Position numbers and translations under genes: made by a program. The notes beneath the pieces are model-generated. The model ran no database searches and was not told the DNA's origin. It saw nothing but the letters and a program-made list of their open reading frames with translations. This document shows positions 17,432 through 26,291 of a stretch of DNA of 38,077 nt, one piece after another (within the stretch, counting starts at the first letter, position 1; each line of letters begins with the position of its first letter). Source of the stretch: Solobacterium sp. (lineage in GTDB: Bacteria > Bacillota_I > Bacilli_A > Erysipelotrichales > Erysipelotrichaceae); NCBI GenBank assembly GCA_024698805.1, contig JAILQT010000056.1, positions 1-38,077 on the forward strand, in the 5' to 3' direction.

Positions 17432-18904
17432 TTAAAGGACGACGCCGTCTTTGAAGATGGAGATCTCACGGAAGCCCTTGCGCTCCGTACATGTCTTTTC
17501 ACCGGACGCAGTGCGGATGACCAGGTCGAGAAGGTCTGCTCCTGCCTCATCCAGTGTCTTTTCCCCATCCGCGACGACCCCGGCATTGAAGTCGATCCAG
17601 TTTGCCTTCTTCACAGCCAGCGGTGTATTGGTGGCGATCTTCATCGTAGGTGCGGGAGCACCGAACGGTGTGCCGCGGCCTGTCGTAAAGAGGATCATAT
17701 GCGCGCCAGCAGCTGTCAGCGCAGTCGCGGAGACAAGGTCATTGCCCGGTCCGTAAAGCAGGTTGAGGCCTTTGGTCTTTACCTGTTCGCCATAGCCGAT
17801 GACATCGGCGATCGGCGCTGTGCCGCCCTTCTGCACGCATCCGCAGGATTTATCTTCGAGAGTCGTGATGCCGCCCTGCTTGTTGCCTGGCGACGGGTTA
17901 TCGTACACGACTTCATTATGGGAGATGAAGTAATCTTTAAAGCCGTTGAGCATGCCGGCTGCCTTTTTGAAGACTTCCTCATTCACGCAGCGGTCGAGCA
18001 GGAAGCTTTCCGCGCCGAACATCTCGGGGACCTCTGTCAGGATGGTCGTCCCGCCCATTGCGGTCATCATGTCGGAGAAACGGCCGACGGTCGGATTTGC
18101 CGTAATGCCGGAAAGTCCGTCGGAGCCGCCGCACTTCATGCCGACGACCAGTTCGCTGACGCCGATCTCTTCGCGTTTGAACTGTGAAGCGAATGCAGCG
18201 CATTCTTCCAGCAGCTGTCTGCCGGCTTCGAATTCATCCTCGACCTGCTGGCAGGTCAGGAACTTCACGCGGTCGGGATCATATTCGCCGAGCTCCGCAA
18301 GGAACTGTTCGTGCGTCAGGTTCTCACAGCCCAGGCTCAGTACCAGCACGGCACCCGCATTGGGATGGCGTACCAGGGAGGCAAGGAGCTTCCTTGTCTG
18401 CGCATGGTCATGGCCGGTCTGCGAGCAGCCGAACGGATGTGTGAATGTATACAGGCCGTCGATCGTCCCGCTTACAAGGTCCTGGCAGTCCCTGACAAGA
18501 GCCTTGGCGATATCGTTGACGCAGCCGACGGTGGGAATGATCCAGATCTCGTTGCGGATCGCTGCCCTGCCGTCCTTGCGGCGGTAGCCCATGAATGTGC
18601 GCTCCGGCAGCGGCTGCTTTGCGGCATTTACCGGGCAGTATGTATACTCAACTTCACCGGACAGGTTCGTTGCCATATTGTGCGTATGGACCCAGTGCCC
18701 CTGTGCGATCGGTGCTGTTGCATGTCCGATCGGCAGACCGTATTTGATGACGTTCTCATTTTCCTGGATATCCCTTAACGTGGCTTTATGCCCCTGGGGG
18801 ATATCCTCTTTGATCTCAACGCCGTTGAAGACGGTGCCTGCCTGGATCGGATGCAGGGCGACCGCTACATTGTCCGTTTCGCTGATACGGATAAAATCAA
18901 GCAT
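17432..18904 (-). CDS. uxaA: Altronate dehydratase
   Basis: SETDNVAVALHPIQAG...IPQGHKATLRDI...GHATAPIAQGHWVHTHNMATNLSG...GYRRKDGRAAIRNEIWIIPTVGCVNDIA; 490 aa fused SAF + dehydratase architecture. Confidence 0.95.
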   Translation of the reverse strand: MLDFIRISETDNVAVALHPIQAGTVFNGVEIKEDIPQGHKATLRDIQENENVIKYGLPIGHATAPIAQGHWVHTHNMATNLSGEVEYTYCPVNAAKQPLPERTFMGYRRKDGRAAIRNEIWIIPTVGCVNDIAKALVRDCQDLVSGTIDGLYTFTHPFGCSQTGHDHAQTRKLLASLVRHPNAGAVLVLSLGCENLTHEQFLAELGEYDPDRVKFLTCQQVEDEFEAGRQLLEECAAFASQFKREEIGVSELVVGMKCGGSDGLSGITANPTVGRFSDMMTAMGGTTILTEVPEMFGAESFLLDRCVNEEVFKKAAGMLNGFKDYFISHNEVVYDNPSPGNKQGGITTLEDKSCGCVQKGGTAPIADVIGYGEQVKTKGLNLLYGPGNDLVSATALTAAGAHMILFTTGRGTPFGAPAPTMKIATNTPLAVKKANWIDFNAGVVADGEKTLDEAGADLLDLVIRTASGEKTCTERKGFREISIFKDGVVL

Positions 18905-18909
18905 CTGTT

Positions 18910-20409
18910 TTACCTCTCAAGGGCTTTTGCATAGGCCGCAAGCGCGCCTTCCGCACGAATCAGTTCGAGCGCTCTGCAGGCTGCTTCCTCAAACCCCTCA
19001 ACTGTCGTCAGGTCCATTCCCCACATACGCTCATCTTTCATGACTGCGTTCGCAAGTTCTGCTGCGGTGTCGTTCCTGTGGTCGTAATAGAATTCCAGGA
19101 CGAAGCGGTCGTCATTCACCGTGTATGTATTCCCGGCTGCCCTTCTGCAGACGAGGCCTGCATCAGTCAGTTCCTGGATATCACTGGAGTAGAATGCCAT
19201 ATATGCCGCGAAGCTTGTCGCGAGGCACGGAGGCAGTTTCCCTGTCTTTTCTCTGTATTCCAGCAGGCTGGGCAGGTCCCTTGCACGCCACTTCGAGGTC
19301 GAGTTCAGGGAGATGCTCATCAGTTCATGGTTGACGAACGGGTTGTTGAAACGGTCCTGGACCGCTTTTGCGAAATCAAGCAGGTCTTCCTTATCAAGCG
19401 GGAGCGTCGGGATCACTTCGTCATAAAGCATCGTGTTCATGAAATTGAGGATCGTCTCATTCTGCATGCAGTCACGGACGATATCGAATCCTGCCAGGTA
19501 TGCGCCGAGGACAAAACCTGTATGCGCGCCGTTGAGGATACGGACTTTACGCTTCTTATACGGTGTGACATCCGGTACGACCGGGCAGTTGAGGCCTGCC
19601 TTTTTGAACGGCAGCTTCTCTTCCAGCCATGCCGGTCCTTCGATATTCCAGACACCGAATACTTCGCCGACGTCAAGCAGCGGGTCGCTGTATCCGTGGA
19701 GCTGTTCCAGACGTTCGACTTCCTTCGGATCACGGATGCGTCCCGGAACGATACGGTCAACGAGTGTTGAACAGAAGAGGCAGTCTTCATTGACATATCT
19801 GCGGAATTCATCGGACAGTTCCCACTGGTCGATATACTGGTTGACGCATTTCTGCAGTTCTTTGCCGTTGTTGTCGATCAGCTCGCAGGAGAGGATAACG
19901 AGTCCCTTCTGACCTGCCCTGAATCTTTCCAGAAGTACCTGGGTCAGCTTGCCCGGGAACGAGGATGCAGGCCTGTCTTCCAGACTGCATTCGGGATCAT
20001 AAACGATACCCGCTTCGGTCGTATTGGATACGACATATTCGAGGTCTGCCGAACGTGCGACTTCCATCATGGCATCGAAGTCAGCGTCTTCATACGGGTT
20101 CAGGCATCTTGAAACAACGGAGATCACTCTCTTGCGGTCCACTTTTTCACCGTTTTCACGGCCTCTCAGATAGAGGGTATACAGGCCTTCCTGCTCATTG
20201 ATCAGATTGGCCAGTCCGCCCCTGATCGGGCAGACAAGCACACACTTGCCGTTCCAGCCCGCCTTCTCGTTGGACATGTCAAACCAGTAATCCGCAAATG
20301 CACGCAGGAAGTTTCCTTCGCCGAACTGAAGTACCTTTTCCGGAGCGTCCTTCAGGATATATCCGTCATAACCGGATTCTTTCAGTACTTCATAGTTTAA
20401 TTTTTTCAT
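18910..20409 (-). CDS. uxaB: Tagaturonate reductase (altronate oxidoreductase)
   Basis: MKKLNYEVLKESGYDGYILKDAPEKVLQFGEGNFLRAFADYWFD...KVRILNGAHTGFVLGAYLAGFDIVRDCMQ; mannitol dehydrogenase-family uronate reductase. Start trimmed to MKKLN. Confidence 0.93.
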   Translation of the reverse strand: MKKLNYEVLKESGYDGYILKDAPEKVLQFGEGNFLRAFADYWFDMSNEKAGWNGKCVLVCPIRGGLANLINEQEGLYTLYLRGRENGEKVDRKRVISVVSRCLNPYEDADFDAMMEVARSADLEYVVSNTTEAGIVYDPECSLEDRPASSFPGKLTQVLLERFRAGQKGLVILSCELIDNNGKELQKCVNQYIDQWELSDEFRRYVNEDCLFCSTLVDRIVPGRIRDPKEVERLEQLHGYSDPLLDVGEVFGVWNIEGPAWLEEKLPFKKAGLNCPVVPDVTPYKKRKVRILNGAHTGFVLGAYLAGFDIVRDCMQNETILNFMNTMLYDEVIPTLPLDKEDLLDFAKAVQDRFNNPFVNHELMSISLNSTSKWRARDLPSLLEYREKTGKLPPCLATSFAAYMAFYSSDIQELTDAGLVCRRAAGNTYTVNDDRFVLEFYYDHRNDTAAELANAVMKDERMWGMDLTTVEGFEEAACRALELIRAEGALAAYAKALER

Positions 20410-20478
20410 AATCGGTGTTCTCCTTTTTATTACCGCGATTAAATAAAAGTGAAGATACGTACGTACCTTCACAGTTCA

Positions 20479-21258
20479 TCAGGGTACGTAGCTGAATAGA
20501 CGGGTGATCCATGTCCGGCACAGGGGGACCCACTGTCTGCAGACGTGGTCGGGAGTTTCAACCTCCTGTGTGCACATGGATATTCCGTGTACGCCTGTTG
20601 CAAATAAATGATATTCAACCGGTACATGCTGTTTCCGCAGCTGCACCGCAAGCATGAGACTGTTTTCCGGGGGCACGCTCGTATCTTCGCCGCCGTGCCA
20701 CATGAATGTGGGCGGAAAGCTTTCGGTCACATGGTCGGGCTGATGCATTCTCTGCCGCATCAGCGGGTCATTGCCGCTGACCCACATGGCCGACTCCTCA
20801 TGCGCATACTCTTTTGTGCTGATGACCGGGTAGCAGAGGATCAGGGCGTCCGGGCGGATCTCAGGTCCGCCGCAGATCACTGGATCATTCCAGTAGACGC
20901 CGAGACTGGCTGCCAGATGTCCGCCGGCCGAAAAGCCGAGCACCGCGATCCGGTCAGGATCGATATGCCATTCCGTGCTTCCGGAGCGGATCTGGCGGAC
21001 GGTCCCCGCCAGTTCCTTCAGCGGTCTCATATCCGCCGCATCCTCTCCGCATGAGTATTCCAGGATGAACACATGGAATCCCATGTTCAGGAACTCGAGG
21101 GCTGCCGGATCCTTTTCCCGCGGCGAACGCCAGCGGTATGCCCCGCCCGGACAGATGACCAGGGCAGGACGGGTCCTGTGCGCCTTCAGGGTATCGTATT
21201 CATCCTGAAGGATGCCGCGGACTTCCGCATCACCAGACACAAAACGGATCTGTTTCAT
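20479..21258 (-). CDS. Alpha/beta hydrolase, acetyl-esterase-like
   Basis: PALVICPGGAYRWRSPREKDPAALEFLNMGFHVFILEYS, GFSAGGHLAAS nucleophile elbow, terminal HGIS. Confidence 0.85.
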   Translation of the reverse strand: MKQIRFVSGDAEVRGILQDEYDTLKAHRTRPALVICPGGAYRWRSPREKDPAALEFLNMGFHVFILEYSCGEDAADMRPLKELAGTVRQIRSGSTEWHIDPDRIAVLGFSAGGHLAASLGVYWNDPVICGGPEIRPDALILCYPVISTKEYAHEESAMWVSGNDPLMRQRMHQPDHVTESFPPTFMWHGGEDTSVPPENSLMLAVQLRKQHVPVEYHLFATGVHGISMCTQEVETPDHVCRQWVPLCRTWITRLFSYVP

Positions 21259-22055
21259 TACGGCTGTTTTCCGATATAAGCCAGGATGCCGCCGTCAACG
21301 TACAGGATATGCCCGTTCACGAAGTTGGACGCATCGGAGGCAAGGAATACTGCCGGTCCCTGAAGGTCTTCCGGTGTTCCCCAGCGGGCTGCCGGTGTCT
21401 TGGCAATAATAAACTGGTCAAACGGATGTCTGGAGCCGTCTGCCTGGGGTTCCCTTAACGGGGCTGTCTGCGGTGTTGCGATGTAGCCCGGGCCGATGCC
21501 GTTGCACTGGATGTTGTATTCGCCGTATTCCGAGCAGATATTCTTTGTCAGCATCTTCAGTCCGCCCTTGGCAGCCGCATATGCAGAGACAGTCTCACGT
21601 CCGAGTTCGGACATCATGGAGCAGATGTTGATGATCTTGCCGTGTCCCTTTTTGATCATGCCGGGAATAACCGCTTTGGAAACGATGAACGGTGCGTTGA
21701 GGTCAACGTCAACGACTGCACGGAAATCTTCCGCACTCATCTCTGTCATCGGGATACGCTTGATGATGCCTGCATTATTGACAAGGATATCGATCGTGCC
21801 GAGTTCCTTTTCTATATCTTCGACCATGGCAGTGACTTCATCTTCCTTCGTGCAGTCTGCCACATAGCCGCGGGCATCGATCCCCGCTTCGCGGTATTTC
21901 TCAAGGGCTTTCTGGCGTGAATCTTCAGAGAGGCAGTTGAAAACGATCTTTGCGCCTGCTGCCGCATAAGCTTCGGCGATCGCGAATCCGATCCCGTATA
22001 CTGCGCCGGTGATCAGCGCGACTTTGCCGTCAAGACGGAATGCATTCATATCCAT
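21258..22055 (-). CDS. kduD: SDR family 2-deoxy-D-gluconate 3-dehydrogenase-like
   Basis: FRLDGKVALITGAVYGIGFAIAEAYAAAGAKIVFNCLSED...LVNNAGIIKRIPMTEMSAEDFRAVVDVDLNAPFIVSKAVIPGMI; Y-x3-K (YAAAKGG); adjacent to kduI. Confidence 0.88.
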   Translation of the reverse strand: MDMNAFRLDGKVALITGAVYGIGFAIAEAYAAAGAKIVFNCLSEDSRQKALEKYREAGIDARGYVADCTKEDEVTAMVEDIEKELGTIDILVNNAGIIKRIPMTEMSAEDFRAVVDVDLNAPFIVSKAVIPGMIKKGHGKIINICSMMSELGRETVSAYAAAKGGLKMLTKNICSEYGEYNIQCNGIGPGYIATPQTAPLREPQADGSRHPFDQFIIAKTPAARWGTPEDLQGPAVFLASDASNFVNGHILYVDGGILAYIGKQP

Positions 22056-22118
22056 ATTTATTTCCTCCTGTCAGCCGCCTTTTCCGGGCAGCCATATCGA
22101 TATTATTTTCCGATCCGG

Positions 22119-22961
22119 TTATTCAAGGTCTGTGGGAGCCAGGTTGTCCATATCATCGAACGCCTGGTTCTCGCCGCCCATTGCCCAGATGAATGTGTAA
22201 TTGGCTGTGCCGCAGCCGCTGTGGATCGACCATGAAGGAGAGATCACCGCATCAAAGTTCTTCATGACCAGGTGCCTTGTCTCCTTCGGCTGTCCCATCA
22301 GATGGATGACAGCTTCCCCTTCCGGGATCTCGAAATATGTATAGACTTCCATGCGGCGCTCATGCGTGTGGCTAGGCATCGTATTCCATACGCTGCCTTC
22401 ATCAAGCTGCGTCAGGCCCATGGAGAGCTGGCATGTCTCAAGTACATCCGGGTGGATGAACTGGTTGATCACGCGCTTGTTTGCGGTCTTCACATCCCCG
22501 GTCGGACGGTGGTTCGCCTTTTCAAAGGTAAGCAGTGTCGTTGTGCATTCCCTGTGAGCCGGTGTGGACGCAAGATAGAACTTCGCAGGCTTTTCGGGGT
22601 CATCACTTTCGAAGAAGACTTCTTTCACTCCCTTGGAGATATACAGACAGTCCTCGTAATTCATCGCATAACGGACGCCGTCCGCCGTGATGCTGCCGCT
22701 GCCACCGAGGTTGAAGACACCTGCTTCGCGGCGCTCAAGGAAGTAGGAAGTCCCGAAATTGGCCCAGATATCGATCCCCTTGTCGATCGATACTTTTTCC
22801 TGTACCGGCATAATGCCGAGGATCACCATTCTGTCAACATGGGAATAGGTTGCTTTAACTGTGTCCGCAACATACAGGTCTGTGATCAGGAACTCCCTGC
22901 GCAGTTCCTCTGTCGTGTATCTTTTTACATCATTGGGACTGGCGGAATAACGGATATCCAT
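22119..22961 (-). CDS. kduI: 5-dehydro-4-deoxy-D-glucuronate isomerase
   Basis: MDIRYSASPNDVKRYTTEELRREFLITDLYVADTVKATYSHVDRMVILGIMPV...WNTMPSHTHERRMEVYTYFEIPEGEAVIHLMGQPKETRHLVMKNFDAVISPSWSIHSGCGTANYTFIWAMGGENQ. Confidence 0.96.
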   Translation of the reverse strand: MDIRYSASPNDVKRYTTEELRREFLITDLYVADTVKATYSHVDRMVILGIMPVQEKVSIDKGIDIWANFGTSYFLERREAGVFNLGGSGSITADGVRYAMNYEDCLYISKGVKEVFFESDDPEKPAKFYLASTPAHRECTTTLLTFEKANHRPTGDVKTANKRVINQFIHPDVLETCQLSMGLTQLDEGSVWNTMPSHTHERRMEVYTYFEIPEGEAVIHLMGQPKETRHLVMKNFDAVISPSWSIHSGCGTANYTFIWAMGGENQAFDDMDNLAPTDLE

Positions 22962-22973
22962 AAGTCATCTCCT

Positions 22974-24056
22974 TTAGCAGGCAATCCTGAATTCTGTTTC
23001 CGAGTCGAAGAGATATACATTCTCATACGGGATATAGAAATCGATCGTATCGTCGATCTCCGGCGTATCATGCGGATCGACCTTGAGAATAGCCTTATCT
23101 TCGCCTGTTGTGATATATACGTTCGTGTTGTCGCCGAGCATCTCGGTCAGTTCGACATCAGCCGTGATCTTATAAGCCTGTTCCTGACTGTTCAGGTCGA
23201 TGGACTCCGGACGGAAACCGAAGATGATCTCTTTTCCTTCGTAATCCGCAGTCTTTCCCCCGAGCTTCGGATTCAGATCGATGGTGTTCTCACCGAAGAT
23301 GATCTTTCCGCCGCTGACCTTGCTGCGGACAAAGTTCATCGGGGGTTCACCAATAAATCCTGCGACAAACACATTCGTCGGGTTGAAGTACAGCTCATAC
23401 GGTGTACCGATCTGCTGTACGTATCAGTCTTTCATGACGACGATCCTGTCTGCGAGTGTCATGGCTTCCGTCTGGTCATGCGTGACATAGATCGTTGTAG
23501 CCCCGGTCTCACGGTGGATCGATGCGATCTCGGAACGCATCGTGACACGCTGTTTTGCGTCAAGGTTGGAAAGCGGTTCGTCCATCAGGAAGATACCGAC
23601 CTTGCGGATGATCGCGCGGCCGATCGCGACACGCTGTCTCTGACCGCCGGACAGAGCCCTGGGCAGACGGTCAAGATAATCGGTCAGGCCGAGGATCGCG
23701 GCTGTCTTTTTGACCTTTTCTTCGATCACTTCCTCATCAACACCCTGCAGAGTCAGACCAAAGGCGATATTGTCAAAGACTGTCATCTGCGGATACAGAG
23801 CATAGCTCTGGAACACCATCGCCACCTCGCGTTCACGCGGGCCAAGCTCATTTGCACGGTTCCCGTTGATCAGGAAATCACCGTTGGAAATATCCTCAAG
23901 TCCGGCTATCATGCGCAGTGTCGTTGATTTTCCGCATCCGGAAGGACCGACAAATACAATGAACTCCCCTTTGTCGATCTCCAGATTGAAGTCATGCACT
24001 GCATGATAACCGTTCGGATAAATCTTATTAATGTTTTTCAAAGTATTGTATGCCAT
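22974..24056 (-). pseudogene. MsmX/UgpC-type sugar ABC transporter ATP-binding protein with in-frame TGA
   Basis: [51 protein letters not shown] at 23424-23426 within IVVMKD[*]YVQQIGTPYELYFNPTNVFVAGFIGEPPMNF, then same frame resumes to 22974. Confidence 0.88.
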
Positions 24057-24083
24057 ACAATACCGCCTCCTAGCGTATTCATT

Positions 24084-24257
24084 TATCACCTGATTCTTTT
24101 CCGCAGCTTCCCTGTCGATATCATAGAGCCGGACAGTGCCGGATATCCTTTTTTCACACGCAAGATCCGTCATGAACGTCCACTCCCATCCGCGGCTGCC
24201 GCCGCCGATATAGGCGATCTGAATGTCATTGACTTTCCCGTCTTCTGTAAATTCCAT
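24084..24257 (-). pseudogene. N-terminal remnant of a GH4 family alpha-galacturonidase-like gene (LplD-like)
   Basis: [59 protein letters not shown] resembles the GH4 NAD-binding N-terminus; then runs directly into the RBS/start of the ABC ATPase. Confidence 0.78.
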
Positions 24258-24285
24258 AAACAGCCTCCTTGTGCAGTGAAATTAT

Positions 24286-24294
24286 AACATCCGT
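24286..24294 (-). promoter_or_regulatory. Extended -10 element (TGTTATAAT) of the uronate operon
   Basis: Minus strand GGATGTTATAATTTCACTGCACAAGGAGGCTGTTTATG: TGnTATAAT followed by AGGAGG RBS and start codon at 24257; no clear -35. Confidence 0.5.
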
Positions 24295-24324
24295 AACGGG
24301 AAAGCACCCACTGACAGAATACGG

Positions 24325-24396
24325 AAAACAAAAAGACCGGCAGCCCCGCCGGGGACAGAAGGAGCATCCCCCCTGCCGGACATTCCGGTCCCTTTT
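24325..24396. terminator. GC-rich hairpin, probable terminator of the small membrane protein gene
   Basis: CCGGCAG...CTGCCGG inverted repeat; minus strand ends CTGCCGGTCTTTTTG and plus strand ends GGTCCCTTTTTC. Confidence 0.6.
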
Positions 24397-24726
24397 TCAA
24401 AACACGCCTTTGTTATACCGGAACATCGCCCGGATTATGATCGCAAAACCGGCTGCAAGGCCGGCAATGAGGATACCTGAGCCGATCGTATCCATAACCG
24501 GCATCTTCAGCTGTCCGGCAGCGAATTCCAGACATGCCTTAGCGATCAGGGCACAGCCGATAATGATCGTACCCGTTCCGACTTTCCTGCCGAAAGGCAG
24601 CCGGTCTTCTTCACGCACTCTTTTACGGTGATACGAGTGAAGGGTGTCAATGTTTCCTTTCCGGTTCATGACACCGAGAACGATCAGAATGATGCCGATA
24701 AGGACTGGTATAATAAGTGATTCCAT
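24397..24726 (-). CDS. Small integral membrane protein (DUF3784-like)
   Basis: MESLIIPVLIGIILIVLGVMNRKGNIDTLHSYHRKRVREEDRLPFGRKVGTGTIIIGCALIAKACLEF...; three hydrophobic segments. Confidence 0.6.
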   Translation of the reverse strand: MESLIIPVLIGIILIVLGVMNRKGNIDTLHSYHRKRVREEDRLPFGRKVGTGTIIIGCALIAKACLEFAAGQLKMPVMDTIGSGILIAGLAAGFAIIIRAMFRYNKGVF

Positions 24727-24844
24727 GATTTTACCTCGTTTGATGCGGATCTGCGCAGCACTGTACGCATGAAGTTTCTGTCCCGGCGCCTGCACTGCGT
24801 ATAAACATAATATAACAGCATATGCCGGGAGTTATTCTCTTATT

Positions 24845-24877
24845 TATAAAACACGCATACCGCCGCAGACGGTATGC
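24845..24877 (-). terminator. Terminator downstream of the CotH-VTC-DUF4956 cluster
   Basis: Minus strand GCATACCG-TCTGCGG-CGGTATGC-GTGTTTTAT. Confidence 0.65.
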
Positions 24878-24901
24878 ATGCAGAGATCAGGTACAGAGCG
24901 G

Positions 24902-25576
24902 TCAGAACGTCACTTCCCCGTCATGGGACAGCAGTGAAGCAGACGTGACGCCTTCTTCCTGCAGGATATCCTGTAACAGTTCGCTGCCTGCCGCAGTCCG
25001 CAGTTCCACGATCAGGTCCAGCGAATTCCCCGTCATGTTCCGGGACTTTACAGTGCTGTGCTTTGCATACTTGGACGCTGTATCCATGATCCTTTTTTCC
25101 GCATCCAGATCGGAAGTGTTCACGACCAGTATCATCGGCGCTTTCGCTACAGGCAGCTTGTCCAGCACAACGATGCCGATCGTCAGGATCAGGCTCAGCG
25201 TGATGGCGATCAATGCCATGCCGACACCGCAGATGATGCCTGCCACGATAGCCCAGAACAGGAATGTCAGGTCCATCGGATCTTTCACAGCAGTCCTGAA
25301 TCGGACGATAGACAGGGCACCCACCATACCCAGGGACACGACAAAGCTGGACTGGATGGTGACGATCACCGCTGTCGTGATCACCGTGATGGCTGCCAGG
25401 GTGATATTGAACGTCTTCGAATAGAAGGTCTTCCGTGTCAACACGCGGTAAACCAGGAAAATGTAAAGACCTATGAGGCAGGAAACCAGCATCGCAGCCG
25501 ATGCGATATAGATGTTGATGTCCGCGCTGCTGAAACCATCCAGGAACAGCTTTTTGAGAATATCATAAATTGACAT
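24902..25576 (-). CDS. DUF4956 domain-containing membrane protein
   Basis: TM segments plus SFVVSLGMVGALSIVRFRTAVKDPMDLTFLFWAIVAGIICGVG, the typical DUF4956 core. Confidence 0.88.
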   Translation of the reverse strand: MSIYDILKKLFLDGFSSADINIYIASAAMLVSCLIGLYIFLVYRVLTRKTFYSKTFNITLAAITVITTAVIVTIQSSFVVSLGMVGALSIVRFRTAVKDPMDLTFLFWAIVAGIICGVGMALIAITLSLILTIGIVVLDKLPVAKAPMILVVNTSDLDAEKRIMDTASKYAKHSTVKSRNMTGNSLDLIVELRTAAGSELLQDILQEEGVTSASLLSHDGEVTF

Positions 25577-25589
25577 GACGGTCTCTCCT

Positions 25590-26291
25590 TCACTTTTTGA
25601 GCATGTATTTTCTGCAGAGATAGTATTTTGAGTAAGCTGTCTGACGCAATGTGCCGAGATTCAGGCCCCGGTAGATAAAGTCCGGCAAAAACTCGTCGAA
25701 CTTCACTTCCATCAGGTGCATCCCCGGCGGCATCACGGGACGCCTGGGCAGGTCTTCATCCCAGAACCGGGACGTTTCGGCAGACGAGGACATATTCATA
25801 TCAAAGGTCACACGCACATTGCCGTTCTGATAAATGTACGGGATACGCTCATATTCCACGATCACCACAGGCCGCAGCAGCCGCGTATCCATCTGCAGCT
25901 GCATTTTCCTGAGGAGCGGCGGAAGGCCCTCCGGATCTGTCCAGGACGATCCTTTCATGGCCTGGCCCACCTGCTCCGCGGTGATCGAAGCGGAGGTCTT
26001 CCGTGTTTTCCCCCGTTCCTTCCGTTTGCATTCCAGATGAATGACAGCCGGGGAATGGTTGTAGATCCGGATCCGGAATTTCTCCCTGGGATCGGTCCCG
26101 TTTTCATTATCGTAATAGCAGTGATTGTCATAATCATCGAAGTACAGGCTGCGGATGGTATAACTCCCGTCTGCGCCTGCATGGGGGTCCGGACGCATCA
26201 TGACAGCGATCCTGCTTTTCAGCAGCGCGATCTGTGCCGCGCTGACGATGTATTTCAGCTCATGCCGGTATTTTTCTTCTGTATTATGCAT
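25590..26291 (-). CDS. VTC domain (polyphosphate polymerase-like) protein
   Basis: YRHELKYIVSAAQIALLKSRI...SYTIRSLYFDDYDNHCYYDNENGTDPREKFRIRIYNHSPAVIHLECKRKERGKTRKTS...VEYERIPYIYQNGNVRVTFD...LMEVKFDEFLP: VTC tunnel motifs. Confidence 0.9.
   Translation of the reverse strand: MHNTEEKYRHELKYIVSAAQIALLKSRIAVMMRPDPHAGADGSYTIRSLYFDDYDNHCYYDNENGTDPREKFRIRIYNHSPAVIHLECKRKERGKTRKTSASITAEQVGQAMKGSSWTDPEGLPPLLRKMQLQMDTRLLRPVVIVEYERIPYIYQNGNVRVTFDMNMSSSAETSRFWDEDLPRRPVMPPGMHLMEVKFDEFLPDFIYRGLNLGTLRQTAYSKYYLCRKYMLKK

Noticed and set aside
22272-23927. 551-aa ORF on + strand
   Set aside because: Runs antisense across kduI, an intergenic gap and the ABC ATPase; no family resemblance, so spurious.
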